From a virus, in the IMG/VR virus record IMGVR_UViG_3300042864_002206, positions 1 to 33,381 of that record: a stretch of 33,381 bases of DNA, one strand, 5' to 3'. Of this stretch, positions 10,001-18,192 are shown piece after piece. Numbering within the stretch: the stretch's first letter is position 1; each line of letters opens with the position of its first letter. Position numbers and translations under genes: made by a program. The notes below the pieces were generated by a model. The model had not been told where the DNA came from, did not search any database, and saw nothing but the letters and a program-made list of their open reading frames with translations.

Positions 10001-10393
10001 GTAGATTGGCGCAAAATATTTAAACTTTTCAGAATAGTTTTTTGATATACAGTATCTTGCTCCAGAAAAATATTCAGAAAAATCGTATTGGTCTGCAAAG
10101 TTTGATGAAGTTGAATCTAAGGCAACATTAGTTTTTACAGAAAATACAATAGACTCTGGCGTATTTCCATTACTGAAAAAACGATATAGGTTTGAATCGT
10201 GCTGAGAAGTTGGATCAATTGGATAAGCTTTATACTTATCTTTGGCTAATTCCGCATTAGCTTCAATTGATTCAAAATATAAATTCTGACTAGAGTCAAC
10301 TACTAACTTGACATTTCCAGTAAGTTTAGGATTTGTTCTAACTAGCCCGAATGACGTATCAAACGGTGTAATCTTTTTATAAGATATTGCCAC
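4055..10393 (-). CDS. Giant virion/tail fibre protein, 2112 aa
   Basis: This is the largest gene here. The start is GTG at 10393; no ATG lies nearby and the frame begins cleanly there (MAISYKKITPFDTSFGLVRT). The protein is almost wholly beta-type, Ser/Asn/Thr-rich, with no membrane segments. Residues about 1329-1383, 1426-1488 and 1495-1551 hold three related units with the pattern G-x2-V-x-G-x-GI-x-AGT-x-I followed by LSANATA-like strands, a repeat type seen in phage fibre shafts. I recognise no enzymatic motif. Length and position between other fibre genes suggest a long tail fibre, tail-tip or baseplate-periphery protein. A late-like octamer TATAAAAA lies 14 nt upstream. The start is 22 nt after the stop of the 1227 aa gene. 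Confidence 0.8.
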   Translation of the reverse strand: MAISYKKITPFDTSFGLVRTNPKLTGNVKLVVDSSQNLYFESIEANAELAKDKYKAYPIDPTSQHDSNLYRFFSNGNTPESIVFSVKTNVALDSTSSNFADQYDFSEYFSGARYCISKNYSEKFKYFAPIYLNKELPEKFVIFKIPGASHKAISETRADYPYNKPEHLKSILENAQVVKTFDLGVDSHIGKYIKKMQSNPLFPSNTLNFPFNRGLLSSYSGIAYKAGCYTEKFENLQDIIIGGKTITDFEEYVTLGYERNAVIYPYILNLEFLFDDSSDDFEFNRYFGIYCNTVDIANLDFDLSDHAALKLNTPIITDPNAYEYAQLSFTQTNSTGLDLKFHTIPSSVSAALTELDGAGILTLEDKNGDLHKINSVDTNSSKLNVSTKSLDLSLLHGPTEIFLEDSADYTKGGIQSFIEIKLDAIPNHLDQIRIYYPNGKATNQNSKRYETVTAVSNFSYDGSPVLGALALYNEYGPDQFFYSVDYVQQESLSTNLEKMAESLTEAINAIQNSGFKAYSYQNRIFIVVNTPGNVSLEYAVQYIPAIDEVKITISDEPVFRKTAAQLLGTGTSTQIDLTYRDYIVYGEATPIINQTNYSFGALIADAGTKTLTFGSGNLDQTIVIGCHVVNFEPGSALASHISVDSQYFDKLHPNKEDLLIQATSGWVEIENIVSSIDYINAGSFETESEKIFAINYYDNNINILTEQGTEALLKFGLVQFKKKFKPAVSALSIIPIKDFDFDHADSQYSSVQLSDVWKSAFIPEGINMINLEKSAYRVLNGSIKIGSTIYNDGDLIEKTLTPTVVSFSTLTGDPFVIPAISVNSPTYDVELSETNPDILDFKGFFTITSDYAEISPSKTNSYIYRDRFTSGKVSSEYDSNYERYLIENAGKNRLVKYICKWGADGSLDARSNPYRLNSDTVFGVNNFSPEPNKVEPDSSSMTHEWFYIESLYDYIYDPTAAAQNKLYFDTPFDPQLAVTQEGYFEDYFIFTPSYIKNGVLTPCARTQYRFSQIKKDNLTGLAKTIFKGIKFVFKEVVPDTTETELSGALKYVRESNRFNNYRFTSILKVIEETPYSGQNPIQFKFIESKDFKFITLVIELRVGHKSTLLTSSAKKLLVTKTGDLAADEQHVFNSLSTSFSDYKLNINQVTTQSGLKPISDITLAFMYYAKNKKYNTLDNSYSSINLVNSLDLSVQAGYSENGLPFLISLDKGTDIQITDEINRVSSNSMLSFKDSNSIKVVSKAYSEKFTIEFPISATGLTPSGYGQSLTTVTLPGGTSQGITSTELNSYESSGLSLYSFVKNRIVTSNSIKESLVNQTLIIGSTITPTPLTASVEGGSSTIVLSAIPATPLLIGAEVDITGWSQFATKLVGINGTTLTLSKPIKSNINVQEQGADITSGSPNIYLAGGTNYDVENFGNEPINQTSIAVDSFASGVSEISLSSANDNVIVGCTVSGIGIAAGTTITSKVGNVLYLSANTTAASSGTYSFTRTWPNYSSTNKVYVTGTGIPANTYVIRIDNTTLDANSQVKPKVILSANATATGTGVTVKFFQKNAAADISFYQSDISHAIATQNRVSAVGSSLINVIDVLELKNTSTGSTGYTYPNAQLLSSETNSTFGILSYPGDTNLRILRLINQSIYRLENESGISEVVPTGVVLAGDVGIGEISFANLPSSNSTANSTTFNFNKIIKRELTVPSLDKSHWEAANFALLLGGESYYKGLFKRLSFTEFKRSIERGRSNVTYTTYENGVESTGNFYIEIEDATIVEKLKIPTISPVNIQLTQADTTSKRQSSNLVGYTAAESYLQNPLFLRRHGSTYSPIFREITAFMPDTTLNSEIVKDANCKFNPNANRFFEVKGFEHIKISEKKILELEGNDKYKPIFELIGETPISSGDLYLLASNWDYGFHLEYINKTDSIPAYGTRRIAEDSYFMAKLASLPTLIEIDSISSKEVTEFPSISADYINREADILYKVNTTDAQLDINLTNVFSTKVLELGLESQITASFNIDTTARNPEILGSYDFASYVKQYAIENILPNYAIDQLVFWYLEDKSKASGLEIVSKTAAERYALGYKKLEGAQINIKNGLAVQLRVPLKTTGKLSLIIEPKMKFI

Positions 10394-10407
10394 GTGTTTC
10401 TACTTAA

Positions 10408-10415
10408 TTTTTATA
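10408..10415 (-). promoter_or_regulatory. Putative late promoter element TATAAAAA
   Basis: On the minus strand TATAAAAA matches TATAAATA at 7 of 8 positions, 14 nt before the GTG at 10393. Flanking bases (CTTAACTAATTTTAT upstream, ATAAAAATTAAG downstream) could form an imperfect AT-rich hairpin around it, but this is weaker than the structures at 17282, 23759 and 27480. Confidence 0.35.
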
Positions 10416-13400
10416 TTACATAAAATTAGTTAAGGAAGAATTCATGGATAAATTAAAAGCTGAGTTTTTAAGAATATCAGTTAAGTCTGATATGTAAACT
10501 CCACCTCCACCGCCTCCGCCAGCAGATACTGGTGTAAATACGGTTGGAGAAGTAATAATTGTATCGCGATCATGCTTACCACTAACTTTAATATCGAACT
10601 CAAATAATCCACTCTTAGTGTAAATATCAAGACCAATAATTTTAGTATATGTAATGTTTGTTAATTTTTGACCAGTTGACCAACCACCAATTTCTCCAAT
10701 TTTATCGGTTGTTCTAAATTGGAAAACAACTGGTACAGTTATTGAAGCAGCTGATCCAGCTGATACGGTACGTTTTGATGTTCTTGCATTGGAACCATCT
10801 ACTGAAATTGCCGCATACGATTGTGGCATTACAAACAAGTAGGATCCACAAGTTTTTTTACCAATTAAATAATCGTCACCTGTACCAAATCCAATTTTGA
10901 TTGGGAAGGTATTTAATGCTGCATATAATTGACCACTATATGCATATGGCGATTCTGGTGTAACACGCTCAGCTTGTGCATAGTATGGAACTCCAAATTC
11001 ATTGTTAACAGCTTCTGCACTAGTATTAAAGTGTACAGCTTGTGAAAAAGGTAAGTACTTTTGTAAAGTATCGGTTAATGTACTATTAGAAAATTCATAA
11101 ACTGGGTTTGTGCTTAATCCTAGTAAAAGGTCCACATCAAATTGAGAAACCGTTCCTAAATTCTTTAAGTATGGGTGCTCTTTATGAATACAAAATTCAG
11201 TAAGTGTACCATTACCGGCAGCAGTTCCACTACTTACAGTTCCGCTCCATACATCAACTGCGCTTCCACCAGATGGAATAGATGGTAAATAATGACCTCC
11301 CATATAATTAGGCTTTCCGGAAACAGCATTGGTAGATTGACTAAATGCATAATTTTGATTTGTAAAGTATGAAGATGCATTTATACTAGACGTTGGCGAA
11401 GTTGGATCCAATAAGTCTCCATAGTAAAGTCGTTTACCATTGTCTGCTGTATAGTATCTAGAGTAAATAAATTGACTCTTTACTTGTGATGATTGATAAC
11501 CGGTCCTTTGTGTAAATGCGTTAAATGATGCGCTAGAAACTCCATTTACATTTAATGGAACTTTATCGTATCTTAAGTAAGTATTGTATTGAGTATCGGT
11601 GTTAGCTCCTGGAAAAGAAGTTGGCGCGGCTACTCCAATTCCACCGCCTAGAGTTGATAATAGCTCTAGTGGAGTTTGCGACGCATTTCTAATTTTAACT
11701 TGGTATTCTTTAGATACAATTTTTCCTTTATCTAAAGAACCATCCGTTAATTTAGCAGAATCTACATAATATCCTGCAAATAGATCAACAGTAGTTCCAT
11801 TTGTAACTTGAACCTCACTTCCTTCTGGTGTAACAATGCTAACAATAAGTTCAGCAGTTGCAGTAGAAAGAGAAGATTGAATTGCAGAAAGAGAATCTGC
11901 GATTTCTTTTAATTTATCATATAGAGAAATTGCAGTACCATCAGACAAAAAGAATCCCGATGCAATAGCATCTGTTGTATGAGAATAATACTTATCTTTA
12001 CTTGTAAAAGCTGTTGATAAGTGAAGATCTAATCCTCTAGCATTTAATTCTTCTTGTAAAGCAATTCTACTTTCATCAGCCATTGCTTGTTGAGCGATTA
12101 AAGTATTTTCTTCAGAAGATTGAATATTTGCTGGAAAATCTATTGTAATAGAATCTGACCAGTCTGATTCAACTGGGTTATCTGGAAACCCTGCTTCAGA
12201 TAAAGACTTTATTTTGATTTCAACTGATTCGCCTTTTCTAATTGCAATATCTAATTGATTAATATTAACAGAGTTTGGGTCAGCAACATTTTCTTCAGTC
12301 CATTCATATAATCCAGTCGTTGAATTATAAATTTTTTGTTTAGACTTAGTTAAAACTTCCGTCCATGGAGAAAAATATCCAGTACGTTGGGTTCCAGTTG
12401 CATCAGTAAATGTAATTGGGTCTGCCGCTGCCGCATCTTTATTTGAACTTAAATAACGATATGCAATTTTAAATTGAACAACTTTTTGTAAACCATATGG
12501 TGAATCAATGTCAGATGGAATTTCCCAAAAACCTCTAACTCTGTATTTAGGAGAAACACTAAATTCTGGAGAAGTTTTTACATTTAGGGATAGTTCTTTA
12601 ACTACCGTTGATAATTGTGAAAATGCCTGCGCCCTAGCTGATGTTTTATTATTTAAATCAGATTGAGCCTTTAAACGGATTGCATCATTTTGATTTCCTG
12701 ATGAATTAATTGTCTTTTTAAGAGTATCTATAGATTTATCCAATTCTCTTAAATTAGAATTAATTGATTCTTTTTGAGAAACCAGATTTTTTACAGTTGA
12801 TGCAGAATCAGTATTAGTTACATGTGAATCAATTTGTAAAACTTTAAAGTTTGATGCAGTTAAAGTTGGAGAATTTGGCTGAAATCCTAATGAATTAGGT
12901 AGTTTCTTTTCCTTAGCAAAGGATAAAAATAACAAACCAAAGTCTGCAACAAAATTATTATAGTATTCGTTTAATGTTAAATTTTGGCCGCTTTGTAGAG
13001 TAATCTGTAATTCATTTGTATAAATCCCAAATCCATTTGAAATAAAATCTACAGTTAAGTCCATTTTTGAACTAATTGGTTTAATAAAGATTACTTCTCT
13101 TTCATTATAACCAATATTTACAGCAAGACTTGGGGCACGATATACTTCAGGCTTTATTCTTAAATTTTCAAATAGCGTAATACCATCTGAACCAAAAACT
13201 CTTTTTAAGATAACAGATTTATCTTTAGTATCTACTGATTCTACTAAATATTCAGAATTTTCTTCAGTAATTAATCGAGCGCCAACTGATAATTCACGAC
13301 GCTGTGCAGCTGGAGTTGAGCCAGTCACATCTGTGTATTCTAATTTGTCTAGAACATATTTTATCTTACTATAACTTAAGATTTCTCCATTAATTGTTTC

Positions 13401-14099
13401 AGGAACAGTTATTTCAGAAATAGATTGAACTTTAAATGTTCCTCTATATCGATTAATTGCACCAGGTAAATCAACAATGTTTGTATCTTCAAAATAAGAA
13501 ATTCCATTATTTACTAGATCAGTTAATAATGTAGTATAGTTAATTGTGTTCTTTCCTTTATATGTATTGTTAAAATAGGTAATTAGATCTGTATCTTCTC
13601 CAACATTAACTATTACTCGACGTACTTCAAATTTAGAAATATCGTCTGACATATAATTTGTTACATCAATTGGAACATATAATAATGGACTTAAAAAGCT
13701 TTCAAAGAACCAGTTATTTTTTGTTTTAAATCTAGTTGGTAAACCTAAGTTAGCATCTCCAATTTTTTCAAGATCTGAAATAGTTTGAGTTATATCATTA
13801 AGCTCAAATCTTTTAACATTACCTTGATCATCCTTAACTCCAATTGTATTACCATTTGCATTAAGGAGAGTCTTAAATTTAGTATCAATTTCTTCAATTC
13901 GACCATTCATATAGCCAATTGATGGAATTGGAATAGTTGTACTTGAAGTTGGATCGTCTACGTTAATTTGAGTAACTTCAACTTGGCTAGAATTGGTAGT
14001 TAGAGCCTGATTCATTTTTGCAACAAGCTCCTGCGCATTGGCGGTTTGTACACCAAGCGAATTTAAGATTTCTGATAAAGAATTAGTTCCTTCAGCCAT
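10416..14099 (-). CDS. Large virion structural protein with coiled coil, FN3-like domain and poly-Gly tail, 1227 aa
   Basis: Order of parts: a helical N-terminus (residues 1-120, heptad-like around SDLEKIG); a beta-rich region to about 425; a coiled coil near 430-503 (SINSNLRELDKSIDTLKKTI); a fibronectin-III-like segment near 515-655 (YRVRGFWEIPSDI ... YGLQKVVQFKIAYRY ... FSPWTEVL); further helix near 660-760; then a beta-rich C-terminal half. It ends in seven glycines (residues about 1193-1200) followed by a short hydrophobic/helical tail. The stop of the upstream 710 aa gene overlaps its ATG (TAATG), so translation is coupled. A baseplate-attached fibre or tail-collar protein is likely by composition; no specific homologue is recognised. 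Confidence 0.8.
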   Translation of the reverse strand: MAEGTNSLSEILNSLGVQTANAQELVAKMNQALTTNSSQVEVTQINVDDPTSSTTIPIPSIGYMNGRIEEIDTKFKTLLNANGNTIGVKDDQGNVKRFELNDITQTISDLEKIGDANLGLPTRFKTKNNWFFESFLSPLLYVPIDVTNYMSDDISKFEVRRVIVNVGEDTDLITYFNNTYKGKNTINYTTLLTDLVNNGISYFEDTNIVDLPGAINRYRGTFKVQSISEITVPETINGEILSYSKIKYVLDKLEYTDVTGSTPAAQRRELSVGARLITEENSEYLVESVDTKDKSVILKRVFGSDGITLFENLRIKPEVYRAPSLAVNIGYNEREVIFIKPISSKMDLTVDFISNGFGIYTNELQITLQSGQNLTLNEYYNNFVADFGLLFLSFAKEKKLPNSLGFQPNSPTLTASNFKVLQIDSHVTNTDSASTVKNLVSQKESINSNLRELDKSIDTLKKTINSSGNQNDAIRLKAQSDLNNKTSARAQAFSQLSTVVKELSLNVKTSPEFSVSPKYRVRGFWEIPSDIDSPYGLQKVVQFKIAYRYLSSNKDAAAADPITFTDATGTQRTGYFSPWTEVLTKSKQKIYNSTTGLYEWTEENVADPNSVNINQLDIAIRKGESVEIKIKSLSEAGFPDNPVESDWSDSITIDFPANIQSSEENTLIAQQAMADESRIALQEELNARGLDLHLSTAFTSKDKYYSHTTDAIASGFFLSDGTAISLYDKLKEIADSLSAIQSSLSTATAELIVSIVTPEGSEVQVTNGTTVDLFAGYYVDSAKLTDGSLDKGKIVSKEYQVKIRNASQTPLELLSTLGGGIGVAAPTSFPGANTDTQYNTYLRYDKVPLNVNGVSSASFNAFTQRTGYQSSQVKSQFIYSRYYTADNGKRLYYGDLLDPTSPTSSINASSYFTNQNYAFSQSTNAVSGKPNYMGGHYLPSIPSGGSAVDVWSGTVSSGTAAGNGTLTEFCIHKEHPYLKNLGTVSQFDVDLLLGLSTNPVYEFSNSTLTDTLQKYLPFSQAVHFNTSAEAVNNEFGVPYYAQAERVTPESPYAYSGQLYAALNTFPIKIGFGTGDDYLIGKKTCGSYLFVMPQSYAAISVDGSNARTSKRTVSAGSAASITVPVVFQFRTTDKIGEIGGWSTGQKLTNITYTKIIGLDIYTKSGLFEFDIKVSGKHDRDTIITSPTVFTPVSAGGGGGGGVYISDLTDILKNSAFNLSMNSSLTNFM

Positions 14100-16231
14100 T
14101 ATCGTATTCTATCTATTTTAAAGTCCAAGTTTAGTGAGTCTACACAAATTATTTCAAAAATAGGACGATTATCGCTGGACCAGCCGTAATCTGTCAAAAT
14201 TCCAATTCGTGTATTATATGCTTGAGTAACACTAGAAAAATCTAAGTTTGTAGATCTTGCTAATGCGTCAGTTGATAAAGTAATACTATAACCGTTCAAT
14301 ATAATTGGATCAGCAAATACCAATCTTAAAACTTGACCTTTTTTCCATTGAGTTAAAGTATCATTAACTTTAAGTACAATGTTTCCAGTTAAAGTATATG
14401 AATTACCTGCTTTTTCATGTCTATAGTAATTATTGAAAGGTACTAACTGGATTATTGGTGATGTTGCTGAAATATCAAATACTGGAGTTATTTCAAAATT
14501 ATAGTCTGGCGCTTCATTATTAATAATAACTTGATTACTAACAGATCTGCTAACTCCAATACCAGTTCCACTTTTTACAACATCAGTATTATATGCAACC
14601 TCAAGCGAAGTTTTTCCAGCAACAAAGTTTGTAAGTTGACCTTCAACATTTGTAATTTTTTCAACAACGTTTTTAGTATTTAGAAATAGAGCGCTATTTG
14701 CAAGAATTGCTTTTTCTAAACTAGATAGCCTTGTTTCAAGATCTGAAGTTTTGCTAGTAGTTAATAAACTAGCTTTAACTTTTTCCCAATCTGTTTGTAG
14801 TTGAGAAAATTGTGTAAGTTTAGCCTCTTGATTAATTGCAATAGTTTGGAATCTATTCATTAGATCTGTAAATAGGTCTAAACTAAATCCAGCGTTTGCG
14901 TTAATATTTTTAACTGGCTCAACTGCAACATCTTCTATTGAAGTATCAAACTTAACATTTAATTTAAATGCATATGAGTTTCCATTAATTTTACTTAATG
15001 GATCTGGCTTGTATTTAGTTAATCTTGGAATTTCAAACTCTAGGCCATTTGCTTGAATCTTATTTAAAAATAAGACTCCATATAGGTTTTTGGCTTTTAG
15101 TACTTTTGTTACAGGATCAATTACATCATAATAAACTAAAACTGTGTTAAAGTCAAAGTTTTTATTTTGAACATTAATATCATTAAGACTAGAAAAATTA
15201 GTTTTTGCATTTTGAACTGCAACTAAATAATCTGGAATTGTAAAATCTAAACATACTCCATCTAAAGTTGATCTAGTATAGCTGATCGTTGTTGTTACAC
15301 CACCAGTAGTTTTGCTTTTTCTGATTTTCTTATTTATGGCAGTATTGTATTTCCATGTAGCTGAACCTGAATCATATGTACCATCTGTATAATAAGAATT
15401 ATTAAGGGTTCCTTGAAACCAATTTTGTGCAGTATAGGTTGACCCGGCGTACGCAGCTTGTTCTAAAGTAACAGTTGAATCATCCAAATCATAAAATGCA
15501 TTTAGACTTAATCCCTGAGGATGTGAATCAGTATAGTGTCTTCCTACAATAGTTTCTCTATCTTCTGGTAATTCTGGACTATGTGTAATAGTCATATTAG
15601 GCTTATAGTTAGAGTCTTCAACTGAATTGAATAAAATATATGGAGTTGAACCCACATTGTTAGGTACATGTAAATATAATTCGCTATATGAATTTTCGTT
15701 ACCTTTGTATGAGTTAACAATATCGATTTCTCCAATGTATTGAACTACCTTAGTATATGAAGAACCAACTGCTTCATCTTCTTCTGTAAATTTTCCAGTA
15801 GCTGAAGTTTCAAGAGAATTTGCACCTCTCCAACGAATTGCTCCAGATTCTTTTAACCATTTCCAAAAAACTCTTTCGGAAACGTTAAGTGGAAGTTCTC
15901 TATTATAAGAATCCTGAGATAATAAAAGAGCCTCTAAATTTAGAGCATAGTTTTGAAAACTCTGTGCTAAATTATAATTCTGATTACTCTGGTTATAAAG
16001 ACCCGGATCAGTCATTAGAGTTTCACCTTGAGCCTTAAAAAATAGCTTATTGTCTGAAGGAGTTCCATCTGGAGTTCCAACATTAGGTAAATTTAAAAGC
16101 ACAAAATTAGAAAACTTAAATTGATTACCACTGTTATTAAATGATAAGGTTAAGTCCTCTAATGAACTTTGAAAGGTGTAAAATATACCCTTTCTAGTTG
16201 TTATAGGTTTTATAATAGGAGCAACTGCCAT
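14099..16231 (-). CDS. Virion structural protein with central coiled coil, 710 aa
   Basis: The N-terminal part carries an aromatic stretch SERVFWKWLKESGAIRWRG (about residues 118-136), which looks like a structural docking motif; I cannot assign a family. Residues about 463-530 are heptad-rich (EAKLTQFSQLQTDWEKVKASLL; LETRLSSLEKAI), consistent with a trimeric coiled coil. A beta-rich C-terminal domain follows, ending DSLNLDFKIDRIR. The gene sits 21 nt after the 340 aa fibre-like gene and overlaps the next gene by one base (TAATG). A tail or baseplate fibre-network role is inferred from the neighbours. Start at ATG 16231, no Shine-Dalgarno. Confidence 0.75.
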   Translation of the reverse strand: MAVAPIIKPITTRKGIFYTFQSSLEDLTLSFNNSGNQFKFSNFVLLNLPNVGTPDGTPSDNKLFFKAQGETLMTDPGLYNQSNQNYNLAQSFQNYALNLEALLLSQDSYNRELPLNVSERVFWKWLKESGAIRWRGANSLETSATGKFTEEDEAVGSSYTKVVQYIGEIDIVNSYKGNENSYSELYLHVPNNVGSTPYILFNSVEDSNYKPNMTITHSPELPEDRETIVGRHYTDSHPQGLSLNAFYDLDDSTVTLEQAAYAGSTYTAQNWFQGTLNNSYYTDGTYDSGSATWKYNTAINKKIRKSKTTGGVTTTISYTRSTLDGVCLDFTIPDYLVAVQNAKTNFSSLNDINVQNKNFDFNTVLVYYDVIDPVTKVLKAKNLYGVLFLNKIQANGLEFEIPRLTKYKPDPLSKINGNSYAFKLNVKFDTSIEDVAVEPVKNINANAGFSLDLFTDLMNRFQTIAINQEAKLTQFSQLQTDWEKVKASLLTTSKTSDLETRLSSLEKAILANSALFLNTKNVVEKITNVEGQLTNFVAGKTSLEVAYNTDVVKSGTGIGVSRSVSNQVIINNEAPDYNFEITPVFDISATSPIIQLVPFNNYYRHEKAGNSYTLTGNIVLKVNDTLTQWKKGQVLRLVFADPIILNGYSITLSTDALARSTNLDFSSVTQAYNTRIGILTDYGWSSDNRPIFEIICVDSLNLDFKIDRIR

Positions 16232-16252
16232 TTTGCGCTCTGGGTTTTATTT

Positions 16253-17275
16253 TTAGATGTTGTAAATTTCGTTTGATCCACGAGTTACAACAAGACGTGC
16301 TTGGTTTGTACTCCAGCTTGCAGGAAGGTTTGCACTGTTTTTAACTGTACCAACATTCATTAGGGTTACTGAAGAGTTAAACAAGTTTGTGCTTAAACCA
16401 ACTGCCCATTGTGAAGCTAGAGTTGTATGAGTTGAATCTAATCCAACTGCATCTTGATCCATTACTGCAAAGTTGCTACCAATTATTCTAATTTTATGAG
16501 TAGCTGAGTTTGTTGCGGCAAATGTTTCGTATGTTCCACTTACATAGGTAGTAGTTCCACCAGTTGTATAAGTGATTGCACGTACCATAATTGTAAATTC
16601 CTGACCACTTCTTACCGGAGAGTTGGTGTCATTTATTAAAACGATATCAATACCATCTGTGATTGTACTTTGAAAAGCAGATCCACTATAGAATGAACTT
16701 GCGTCTAATGTTAAGATAATTAAAGATTTACTAGTTGCAGTTAGAGTTACTTCGGCTTTTGCACGGTTTGCGCCAGATACTGCTACTAAGGTTTTTGTAA
16801 CATCTTCGCGGCTGTTAGAGAAACTTCCTGTAATATTAACAGATCCAGCTAAGTTAGCTTGACCATTTGTTGTAATTGCTCCAGTAAAAGTAGATACTCC
16901 CGAAACAGTTAATCCAGCTGCAGTGATTGAGGAATTAACAACAAGGGTACCGGTTGTGATTTTACCTACAGTTGCACTATTAACAGTTTCTGTCTCAAAC
17001 TTAATTAAGTCTGCTGTGCCGTTTGAATTTTTGAAATATAACTGTCCGTTTTGGATAGTTAATACTCTAGTTTTTAACTCAGTTAATGGAGTTAAGGTTG
17101 TGTCTGGGTCAACCCCGATCTTTTTATCAGAAAGATCAATTTTTAAATTGTTAATTAGATCTTCTAGTTTGCTCTTAAGTAATCCGGTATTACTATTAGA
17201 GATAATACGCATATCTGATACATACGTAGTTTCTAGAATTTCTTGTGTTGATAGCGATAGTGCAACAAAAGCCAT
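16253..17275 (-). CDS. Fibre-like structural protein, 340 aa
   Basis: An N-terminal helical segment (about residues 1-60; LLKSKLEDLINNLKIDLSDKK) is followed by beta-strand repeats near 105-152 (GKITTGTLVVNSSITAAG, LTVSGVSTFTGAITTNGQ, ANLAGSVNITG). This is the typical strand-turn pattern of phage fibre shafts. The C-terminal 190 residues are a beta-rich head domain (SKSLIILTLDASSFYSG ... TIMVRAITYTTGG). No peptidase S74 chaperone was seen. The gene has a strong late-type octamer (17296-17303) 20 nt upstream. It is also bracketed upstream by a perfect 13-bp inverted repeat that could control its start, described separately. Confidence 0.8.
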   Translation of the reverse strand: MAFVALSLSTQEILETTYVSDMRIISNSNTGLLKSKLEDLINNLKIDLSDKKIGVDPDTTLTPLTELKTRVLTIQNGQLYFKNSNGTADLIKFETETVNSATVGKITTGTLVVNSSITAAGLTVSGVSTFTGAITTNGQANLAGSVNITGSFSNSREDVTKTLVAVSGANRAKAEVTLTATSKSLIILTLDASSFYSGSAFQSTITDGIDIVLINDTNSPVRSGQEFTIMVRAITYTTGGTTTYVSGTYETFAATNSATHKIRIIGSNFAVMDQDAVGLDSTHTTLASQWAVGLSTNLFNSSVTLMNVGTVKNSANLPASWSTNQARLVVTRGSNEIYNI

Positions 17276-17281
17276 TTGTTT

Positions 17282-17362
17282 TTTCTATTTTTTGTTATTT
17301 ATTAGCAAAGTATGGACTCGCAAATAATGTCTAACTAGCCTCTTGTACTCAAAAAATAGAAA
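17282..17362. repeat. 13-bp perfect inverted repeat flanking a late promoter
   Basis: Plus-strand TTTCTATTTTTTG at 17282-17294 is the exact reverse complement of CAAAAAATAGAAA at 17350-17362, with 55 bp between. In minus-strand RNA the upstream arm begins 5 nt after the stop of the 274 aa gene. The downstream arm covers positions -7 to -19 relative to the ATG at 17275. The late octamer lies between the arms. The arms are A/T-rich, so stability would be moderate. Confidence 0.6.
17296..17303 (-). promoter_or_regulatory. Putative late promoter element AATAAATA
   Basis: On the minus strand GCTAATAAATAACAAAAA contains AATAAATA, 20 nt before the ATG at 17275. The same 18-base string occurs upstream of the gene starting at 23757. 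That sharing makes it the best-supported late promoter sequence in the window. Confidence 0.6.
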
Positions 17363-17367
17363 TTGGC

Positions 17368-18192
17368 TTACTGTCCACTTAAATCAATAGTGGAACCGTC
17401 TAGCCTATTAACAATAGTACCGTCAGATAGTATTTCATAGTCCTCAAAGTTAATATCAATGATTTGGGAGTCGGCCTTTAGTGAATTTTTTGCAAGATTC
17501 GACCTAATCTCTCTAGAATTTAGACTATTTTCAATATAATCGATATAGGCATCTTTTGAGAGAACCTTTACAAATCTTCTTTCTGGTAAAGGGTGTTCAT
17601 TGCCCCAAAGATCAATTACCGTTCCTGATATTTCGTATTCGCCATCTTGATCAAATCTCCAAATAAAGGTCCAACCTGCTTCAACTTCAGCCATTGTAAT
17701 AGGAGCAGAACCTGCTGTAACATTTACTAGTTTCCATAAAACCTTGTCTTTTCCCATAACTTCTCTTGCAGAAATAAAAACAGGAAGGTGTTTTGGAACA
17801 GTTAATCGATCGGTTGAGATTTTTAATTCAGAAATGTCTAATGAGTTTCTAGTAAAAAATGAAGGAATAAATCCTACCTGTTTTCCATCTTTATATGAAA
17901 TAAATCCTCGATTTTTCCAGTATTCTGGTTCCCAAACCTTTCGGTTAACCTCTACGCCGTTTTCAATAAAGATTCGACCATAGATTTGATCATTTAGCGG
18001 AGCATACGTCATAAGATTTTCAACTTCAAAATCTGGAATAACTCCATATAATTTAAGCTGTTCTAGGTTTGACATTTGCTCTTTTGAATATGTATCAACT
18101 GGCTCATAATAAGAATATTTGTTATTTGAGCTAAAGGTTACAGTTGAGCTAGGTACGCCGATTGCCGATAGATTAATATAAGTTATTGGCAT
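17368..18192 (-). CDS. Structural protein with PKD-like domain, 274 aa
   Basis: The protein is MPITYINLSAIGVPSSTVTFSS. Its middle (about residues 125-210) resembles a PKD/Ig-like beta-sandwich, with VLWKLVNVTAG, WTFIWRFDQDGEYEISGTVIDLWGN and ERRFVKVL; the W-x-F-x-x-G-Y-x-I-x-V pattern is typical. The C-terminal 60 residues are acidic and hydrophilic (LKADSQIIDINFEDYEILSDG). Its ATG overlaps the stop of the 1014 aa gene (TAATG), so the two are translated together. A baseplate or tail-tip role is inferred from its place between the 1014 aa adhesin and the 340 aa fibre. Confidence 0.7.
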   Translation of the reverse strand: MPITYINLSAIGVPSSTVTFSSNNKYSYYEPVDTYSKEQMSNLEQLKLYGVIPDFEVENLMTYAPLNDQIYGRIFIENGVEVNRKVWEPEYWKNRGFISYKDGKQVGFIPSFFTRNSLDISELKISTDRLTVPKHLPVFISAREVMGKDKVLWKLVNVTAGSAPITMAEVEAGWTFIWRFDQDGEYEISGTVIDLWGNEHPLPERRFVKVLSKDAYIDYIENSLNSREIRSNLAKNSLKADSQIIDINFEDYEILSDGTIVNRLDGSTIDLSGQ

